DNA of 64,000 nt from Alphaproteobacteria bacterium. GTDB lineage: Bacteria; Pseudomonadota; Alphaproteobacteria; Micavibrionales; Micavibrionaceae. This document shows, piece after piece, positions 58,856-64,000 of the stretch (position 1 is the first letter of the stretch; the number at the start of each line of letters is the position of its first letter). The DNA lies in contig WGMJ01000009.1 of NCBI GenBank assembly GCA_016125135.1, positions 1 through 64,000 on the forward strand, read 5' to 3'. A program made the position numbers and the translations under genes. Below the pieces are notes generated by a model that was not told the origin of the DNA, made no database searches, and saw only the letters and a program-made list of their open reading frames with translations.

Positions 58856-59678
58856 TTGAAACAGTCTCTGCCAATTTTAAATAGAGGTCAACGGGAATTG
58901 CCTCGGGCCGCAACTGCGCATCAATGCCCGCCACCTCGAAATATCCGACATGGTTTTTCAGGCCCGCCTTGATCATTTTACGCCGCTGGTTAAACGCATC
59001 GCGTGTAATATCTTCCACAAGCTTCAGGGGCGGATTATACGCACGTTCTTTACGCGGGATCAGCCTGAGAATTGCAGACGTTACCTTGGGCTGTGGGAAA
59101 AAAACCTCTTTAGGTACCTCGAACAGAATTTCGGCATGACAAAGCCATTGCGCCAATATGCTGGCGCGGCCATATTCCGGCGTGCGCGGTTGTGCTGTAA
59201 AACGTTCCGCCACTTCTTTTTGTAACATGACCGTGATTGAAGTCATAAAAGACGGGTCAGCATGGATTTTCTGGAGCCAGCCAATAACCAGATTTGTACC
59301 AACATTATAAGGCAGGTTTGCCACCACCGCGCGCGGTGCAGGGATGGCTGCCAGATCTGTTTTCATTGCGTCCTGCAAAACAGGGTGAAACCTGCTTTCT
59401 TTTTTTGCCATGTCTTCAAGCAGCGGAAATATATTCCGGTCAATCTCGAATGCTGTTACATCATAGCCGGCATCAAGCAGGCTCCGTGTAAGCGCCCCCG
59501 GCCCCGGCCCGACCTCGATAACATGCGTGCCAACTGGCACTGAGGCCGCCCGCACAATTTTGTCTGTAATATTGCGGTCAAAAAGGAAATTCTGCCCGAA
59601 TTTCTTTGAAGGGGTTATACCGTATTGCGCCAGCATATCCCTGACGGACGGCAATGTTTCCCATAGGCCCGCGCTCAT
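58839..59678 (-). CDS. rsmA: 16S rRNA dimethyladenosine transferase
   Basis: RsmA (KsgA) dimethylates A1518 and A1519 of 16S rRNA. The 279-residue product has GQNFLFDRNITDKIV, motif I VIEVGPGPGALTRSLLDAGY, the motif IV NLPYNVGTNLVI and VMLQKEVAERF, then FFPQPKVTSAILRL, all standard. Length is normal. It overlaps surA by four bases upstream. In many bacteria pdxA lies between surA and rsmA, but here it does not. Confidence 0.97.
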   Translation of the reverse strand: MSAGLWETLPSVRDMLAQYGITPSKKFGQNFLFDRNITDKIVRAASVPVGTHVIEVGPGPGALTRSLLDAGYDVTAFEIDRNIFPLLEDMAKKESRFHPVLQDAMKTDLAAIPAPRAVVANLPYNVGTNLVIGWLQKIHADPSFMTSITVMLQKEVAERFTAQPRTPEYGRASILAQWLCHAEILFEVPKEVFFPQPKVTSAILRLIPRKERAYNPPLKLVEDITRDAFNQRRKMIKAGLKNHVGYFEVAGIDAQLRPEAIPVDLYLKLAETVSNDKPA

Positions 59679-60619
59679 ATGCGGATATCAATGAAGGCTT
59701 GCGCTTTAAGATCCTGCATATAGCGACGTTGCAACAGGTCGATCCGCTGCATGCCGAGGCGTTGTGCAATCTCGTCTTCGGTTGGCAATGATTTCTCATC
59801 GACTGCACGCACATCACGCAGCTGCAAAATTGTATAGCCCGTGCCGGTTTTCAGCGCATTGCTGATCTGCCCCTTTTGCATGGTACCAATAACACCTGTA
59901 AAAGCTTCAGGTAACTGGTCTTCTGTAACCCAACCTACCAACCCGCCATTGCTTGCTGTGGCGCTTTGTGAAAACTCGCGTGCAATCTTGCCAAATGCAT
60001 CGGGCTTTTGTTGTAGCTGAACAGCCAAGCGGTTAGCGGCTTCAGAAACACGCGTTTCATCATTCCGCCCATCAACAGGCATATAAATCTCAGCCACTTC
60101 ATATTGCGCCTTGCCAATTTTGGCTTTGAGCTTGGCCAGTTCGGCCGCACGGTCATTATCGGTAATGTTAATGCGCGGGCGTAGCTCGCGTGCAATTACC
60201 TTACCCCAGCTTACTTGTGCGCGGATCTGCTCCTCAAGTGGCTTTGTTCCGCCCATGCTTTGCTTCAACATCTGGCGGAATTGTGCAGGCTCGAACTTAT
60301 TCTGCTTTGCAATCTCGTTCAGCGCGGTATCAATCTCCTCTTGTGTTACGTCGATCTTGAGACGTTTTGCTTCCTGCAAACGCAGCGCCTCATCAACCAG
60401 GCCACTGAGCACTTGCGGGCGCAACCGCGCACGGACGTCTTCCGTATTCGGCATGCCGGATGACGTCATGATAAGCCCCATGCGGGCATTTAAATCAGTG
60501 ATTGTAACAACTTCATTATTTACAACAGCCGCGATGCCGGCACCACTTGTCGCCGCGTAAGCTGCGCCAGAAAATACCACGAGCGCGATAACCAATAAAA
60601 TACGCAAAGAATTTTTCAT
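59675..60619 (-). CDS. surA: SurA-type periplasmic peptidyl-prolyl isomerase/chaperone
   Basis: Periplasmic chaperone for outer-membrane proteins. The 314-residue precursor has a signal peptide (ILLVIALVVFSGAAYA), the SurA N-terminal domain (GIAAVVNNEVVTITDLNARM, RPQVLSGLVDEALRLQEAKR), and a single PpiC parvulin domain (about residues 165-275; VAEIYMPVD...FSQSATASNGGLVGWVTEDQLPEAF). Escherichia coli SurA has two parvulin domains, while alphaproteobacterial forms often have one. Coupled to rsmA and to the NDUFA9-like gene by small overlaps. Confidence 0.9.
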   Translation of the reverse strand: MKNSLRILLVIALVVFSGAAYAATSGAGIAAVVNNEVVTITDLNARMGLIMTSSGMPNTEDVRARLRPQVLSGLVDEALRLQEAKRLKIDVTQEEIDTALNEIAKQNKFEPAQFRQMLKQSMGGTKPLEEQIRAQVSWGKVIARELRPRINITDNDRAAELAKLKAKIGKAQYEVAEIYMPVDGRNDETRVSEAANRLAVQLQQKPDAFGKIAREFSQSATASNGGLVGWVTEDQLPEAFTGVIGTMQKGQISNALKTGTGYTILQLRDVRAVDEKSLPTEDEIAQRLGMQRIDLLQRRYMQDLKAQAFIDIRI

Positions 60620-61578
60620 TATGCTGCTGCCTTTTTCTTGTCACCAAAACGGCCACCTGCACGAAAACGTGAAAGGTAAGCCGGCACAATCAAATCAACC
60701 GCTGTGGGAGATATACCAATATCGGTGAATGTTTTTTCTGCACCACTTGTCACATTGTCTGTTTTCAGGCTTTCCACCTGATCTGTTGTCAGCAATGGAT
60801 GGGGCAACATACCTAAAAACGCCGCCTTCATTTTAGCCAATGCCCACGGCGCTGTAAGTAGCGGGCGCGATTTGCCAACATAGGCAAAGATACGCTTATA
60901 AATCTCTTCAAAAGTCATTGTTTCAGGGCCTGCAAGCTCGTAAATGCCTTCCATATCATCTTCAATAACAGCGCGCGCTGCGGCTTGCGCAACGTCTTCT
61001 ACATAAACGGGCTGGAAACGTGTTTGCCCCCCGCCGATAAGTGGTAAAAACGGCATAAAGGATGTCATGCCAGCGAATTTATTAAAAAACTCATCTTCAC
61101 TACCAAAAATAACACTAGGGCGAAGAATAACAGCACCAGAAAACTCCCGTGCAACGGCTTCTTCACCAGAGTGCTTTGTTTGCGCATAGCGTGACTGGCC
61201 GCGCTCACACGCCAAAGCCGAAATATGAACAAATTTTTGCACGCCCTCTTTTACGGCGTGGCGGGCGATAAGCTCGGGCACATGATTATGAATGTCATTG
61301 AATTTCTGTTTTGACGTCTCGTAAAGAACGCCCAGGCAATTCACCACCGCATAAGCGCCGCGCAGCGCCTCGGCAAGGTCGGCTTCGTGCGTATAATCTG
61401 CCTCGAACGGCACCACTTGGCCAACCACACCATATGTGCGAAGGAAGTAGGCTTTTTCGGCATGGCGGGTCACAACCTTGATACGATAACCCGCGCGGGC
61501 CAGTGCTTGGACAATGTAGCGGCCCACAAAACCCGTACCGCCAAAAACACATATGATTTTGTCTGACAAAACAGCCAT
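60619..61578 (-). CDS. Complex I NDUFA9-like NAD(P)-binding protein
   Basis: Atypical SDR of 319 residues related to mitochondrial NDUFA9. It shows the cofactor motif CVFGGTGFVGRYIVQALARAGY, VVNCLGVLYE, VHISALACERGQSRYAQTKHSGEEAV (YxxxK kept), ILRPSVIFGSEDEFFNKFA and FQPVYVEDVAQAAARA. In Alphaproteobacteria it is considered an accessory or assembly component of complex I and is often encoded away from the nuo operon. It is the first gene of the minus-strand run with surA, rsmA and the SDR gene. Confidence 0.9.
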   Translation of the reverse strand: MAVLSDKIICVFGGTGFVGRYIVQALARAGYRIKVVTRHAEKAYFLRTYGVVGQVVPFEADYTHEADLAEALRGAYAVVNCLGVLYETSKQKFNDIHNHVPELIARHAVKEGVQKFVHISALACERGQSRYAQTKHSGEEAVAREFSGAVILRPSVIFGSEDEFFNKFAGMTSFMPFLPLIGGGQTRFQPVYVEDVAQAAARAVIEDDMEGIYELAGPETMTFEEIYKRIFAYVGKSRPLLTAPWALAKMKAAFLGMLPHPLLTTDQVESLKTDNVTSGAEKTFTDIGISPTAVDLIVPAYLSRFRAGGRFGDKKKAAA

Positions 61579-61746
61579 TTGATTCCTTTTTCTTTAGGGC
61601 CCCAAGATACACTTCGGGCCTTTATAAGACAACATATAGACTATTATTCCTATGATGTCAAGAAAAAAAGTAAGCTTTGCTAATTTAACAATAACTGCTT
61701 TTCATTCGCGTATTCCTGCAACACAATGGCTCTCATAATATAATAA

Positions 61747-64000
61747 ATGCCTATTCAAAAATACCTTCTCGACATAGAACAAAAGCTACGGAGTGGCGTT
61801 GCCCGTGAGCATGCCTACCGCCCTGCGCTGAAAATTCTACTGGAAGAAGCTATAACAGGCATTAGTGCCCTTAATGACCCCGCGCGCATATATGTAGGCA
61901 ATCTCGATTTTATTTTGCGGCGTGGCGAAATTGAAATCGGTTATCTTGAGGCAAAAGATATTAATGCCAACCTGAACAAGGTTGAAAAATCGGAGCAGAT
62001 GCAGCGCTACCTTGACCTGCCCAACCTCATTCTAACGGACTATCTTGAATTCCGCTTTTATAAAGAAGGGAAAAAAACCGACACGGTGAGAATTGCCGAT
62101 GTCATGATGGATAAACTGGTCCCGCGCCCAGAAAATTTTCAAAAACTGATCGACCTGCTTCATGATTTTGGCGTTTTCCAAAGCCAGACAATTAAATCGG
62201 CACAAAAACTGGCTGAAATGATGGCCCGTAAAGCGCGTCTGATGCGTGAGGTTTTTTACGAGGTTCTTACACGCCCCGAGCCAACGACACTGAAAGAGCA
62301 ATATGATGCATTTAAAACAATCCTGATGCATGATCTCGACAGGCTTGAGTTTGCCGATATTTATGCGCAAACAATTACCTATGGCCTGTTTACGGCCCGC
62401 CTGCATGACCCGACATTGGAGAACTTCTCGCGCGCAGAAGCCCAAGATCTTATACCGAAAAGCAACCCGTTTTTACGGCAATTATTCCATTATGTAACAG
62501 GCCCCGATCTTGATGCACGCACTGTAAAATATGTTGATGATTTGTGTCAGGTCTTTCTGGCAACAAATGTACGACAGATTTTTGAAAATTATGGCGCGAA
62601 TACAAAGCAGACTGACCCCATACTTCATTTTTATGAAACATTCCTCGGCGCGTATGACAAGAGTCTGCGCAAGGCACGCGGCGTATGGTATACGCCCGAA
62701 CCTGTTGTCCAGTTTATTGTCCGTGCGATTGACGATGTACTGAAAACACACTTCGACTTAAAGGATGGCATAGCTGACACCAGCACAACAGAAATTGATG
62801 TTGATACACAAACGCGTGACGACAGAAGCCCGACAGGCTACAAGCGTATTAAAAAGGAAATCCACAAAGTACAACTTCTGGATGTTGCAACGGGCACGGG
62901 AACCTTTCTGGCAGAAACCGTAAAGCGTATTTACGACCGCTACAAAGATTTGGGGGGCGCGTGGAGCGCCTATGTAGAAGATCATTTATTGCCGCGCATG
63001 CATGGGTTCGAACTACTGATGGCCAGCTATGCCATGTGCCATATGAAGCTTGATTTACTTCTCACTGAAATGGGTTATAAGCCACGCCAGCCCGAAAACC
63101 CGCCGCGTTTAAGTGTATACTTAACAAACTCGCTTGAGGAGCATCATCCTGATGCTGACACACTTTTTGCATCATGGCTTTCGCGTGAAGCCAATGAAGC
63201 CAGCCGTATAAAGCGTGACCGGCCAATTATGGTGGCTTTCGGTAACCCGCCCTATAGCGGCATTTCATCGAACATGAATAGCTGGATCGCCAAAACAAAA
63301 ATCGAGGATTATAAATATGTTGATGGTGTTCACTTTAACGAGCGCAAGCATTGGCTGAATGACGACTATGTTCAATTCATCCGCCTGGGTGAACATTATA
63401 TAGAGAAAAACGGCGAAGGGGTGCTCGCTTATATTACAAATCATTCCTACCTAGACAACCCGACTTTTCGTGGCATGCGCTGGCACCTACTGAATACATT
63501 TGATGAGATTTATGTTCTTGATCTGCATGGGAACGCGCTAAAGAAGGAAGTCTCTCCAGATGGCTCACCCGATATAAACGTGTTCGATATACAGCAAGGC
63601 GTTGCAATTATAATTGCGATTAAGAAAAAAACTGGGCAAAGAAACAACCTTGCAAAACTTTATCACCATGATTTTTATGGTGTCCGTTCCGAGAAGTACA
63701 AGCGACTAAGTGAGGAATCTATACAAACTATAAATTGGCAAGAAGTAAAGTTTCAAGATTCTTTCTTTAATTTTTTGCCGCGCCAAGAGAAGCACACTGA
63801 TGAATATCAGAATGGCTTTTATTTAAATACACTCTTTCCAACGGGGTCAACAGGGGTGCAAACCTCCCGCGACACCCTTGTGATTGATAGCCAAAAAGAT
63901 ATATTAAGAAGCCGGATAGAATACTTTGTGGATATTCAAAATTCTGATGAATCAGTTCGTCAGAGATTTTTTGGCAACAAAAAGGAAGGAAAATACCTCG
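61747..64000 (+). CDS. Type IIG/ISP-like restriction-modification enzyme (cut by window edge)
   Basis: The frame runs open from the ATG at 61747 to the right edge (751 residues visible). Residues about 10-60 form a PD-(D/E)XK-like region: NLDFILRRGEIEIGYLEAKD has the D...ExK spacing of a nuclease. From about residue 300 an N6-adenine methyltransferase follows: RGVWYTPEPVVQFIV, motif I LLDVATGTGTFLAE (about 377-390) and motif IV AFGNPPYSGI (about 497-506). The order is that of single-chain nuclease-methylase enzymes of type IIG and of the C-terminal half of type ISP enzymes, which also carry a helicase not seen here. A target-recognition domain would follow to the right. No ribosome site is present and a CATAAT lies 8 bases before the ATG, so leaderless translation is possible. 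Confidence 0.85.
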   Translation, partial: MPIQKYLLDIEQKLRSGVAREHAYRPALKILLEEAITGISALNDPARIYVGNLDFILRRGEIEIGYLEAKDINANLNKVEKSEQMQRYLDLPNLILTDYLEFRFYKEGKKTDTVRIADVMMDKLVPRPENFQKLIDLLHDFGVFQSQTIKSAQKLAEMMARKARLMREVFYEVLTRPEPTTLKEQYDAFKTILMHDLDRLEFADIYAQTITYGLFTARLHDPTLENFSRAEAQDLIPKSNPFLRQLFHYVTGPDLDARTVKYVDDLCQVFLATNVRQIFENYGANTKQTDPILHFYETFLGAYDKSLRKARGVWYTPEPVVQFIVRAIDDVLKTHFDLKDGIADTSTTEIDVDTQTRDDRSPTGYKRIKKEIHKVQLLDVATGTGTFLAETVKRIYDRYKDLGGAWSAYVEDHLLPRMHGFELLMASYAMCHMKLDLLLTEMGYKPRQPENPPRLSVYLTNSLEEHHPDADTLFASWLSREANEASRIKRDRPIMVAFGNPPYSGISSNMNSWIAKTKIEDYKYVDGVHFNERKHWLNDDYVQFIRLGEHYIEKNGEGVLAYITNHSYLDNPTFRGMRWHLLNTFDEIYVLDLHGNALKKEVSPDGSPDINVFDIQQGVAIIIAIKKKTGQRNNLAKLYHHDFYGVRSEKYKRLSEESIQTINWQEVKFQDSFFNFLPRQEKHTDEYQNGFYLNTLFPTGSTGVQTSRDTLVIDSQKDILRSRIEYFVDIQNSDESVRQRFFGNKKEGKYL

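Noticed and set aside
61735-61746. TATAAT directly before the methylase gene as its -10
   Set aside because: It ends two bases before the ATG, which would place the transcript start inside the gene. The CATAAT five bases earlier is the better candidate, and no convincing -35 was found for either.

Overview
The window is a dense chromosomal segment of an alphaproteobacterium. The evidence is gene content and order: mreB-mreC-mreD-mrdA; a three-gene proton-translocating transhydrogenase (pntAA, pntAB, pntB) of the Rhodospirillum type; ftsA-ftsZ-lpxC-bamD-recN-ligA; an aa3-type coxB-coxA pair; and a CtrA-like TTAA-N7-TTAA site. Base composition looks slightly below half G+C by eye. The genes are close to those of Rhodospirillales or Micavibrio-like lineages, but the genus cannot be fixed from the sequence alone. 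No insertion sequence, prophage, CRISPR array or rRNA operon was seen. Intergenic gaps are short (none above about 220 bases) and several convergent gene pairs overlap.

Layout. 1-3351 (minus): cell-shape genes mrdA (cut by the left edge), mreD, mreC, mreB, then rpmJ with its own promoter and terminator. 3461-13942: a signalling and secretion locus with a cNMP-binding/EAL protein, a FecR-RTX protein (both plus), and a convergent minus-strand operon tolC-like, type I ABC transporter, HlyD-like adaptor, CHASE2 adenylate cyclase. 14056-18360: pnt operon with a solute-binding protein between pntAB and pntB and a half-length asparaginase-like gene at the end. 18485-20568: two alpha/beta hydrolases. 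20534-29303 (minus): ligA, recN, bamD, lpxC, ftsZ, ftsA. 29437-32708: rsmE and coxB-coxA. 32828-40384: pyrE, nadK, yggT and folD mixed with six or seven unrecognised membrane or exported proteins. 40387-45054 (minus): TauE-like permease, amidinotransferase-fold enzyme, isocitrate dehydrogenase, an internally duplicated unknown protein and an RsmC-like methylase. 45061-49805: sulfotransferase, glycosyltransferase, membrane protein, MATE exporter and VTT-domain protein. 49792-55728: NUDIX, D-amino-acid-oxidase-like enzyme, ABC exporter, aquaporin, a second orphan solute-binding protein, a ChaN/EreA-like protein and a small GNAT. Then tRNA-Ser(GGA), two LPS-type glycosyltransferases, and minus-strand SDR, rsmA, surA and an NDUFA9-like gene. 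The right edge cuts a large DNA adenine methyltransferase of the type IIG/ISP kind.

How the parts may work together. The most system-like stretch is 3461-13942. It would join cAMP synthesis (membrane cyclase), a cyclic-nucleotide-sensing c-di-GMP phosphodiesterase, a surface or secreted RTX protein and its complete type I exporter. This linkage is inferred from proximity and domains. A second theme is pyridine nucleotide supply: the transhydrogenase and NAD kinase lie in a genome whose isocitrate dehydrogenase carries an Asp where NADP-specific relatives have Arg-His, so it may make NADH rather than NADPH. Cell-cycle signals are visible as a perfect DnaA box at the ftsZ promoter and a CtrA-like site before the hydrolase pair.
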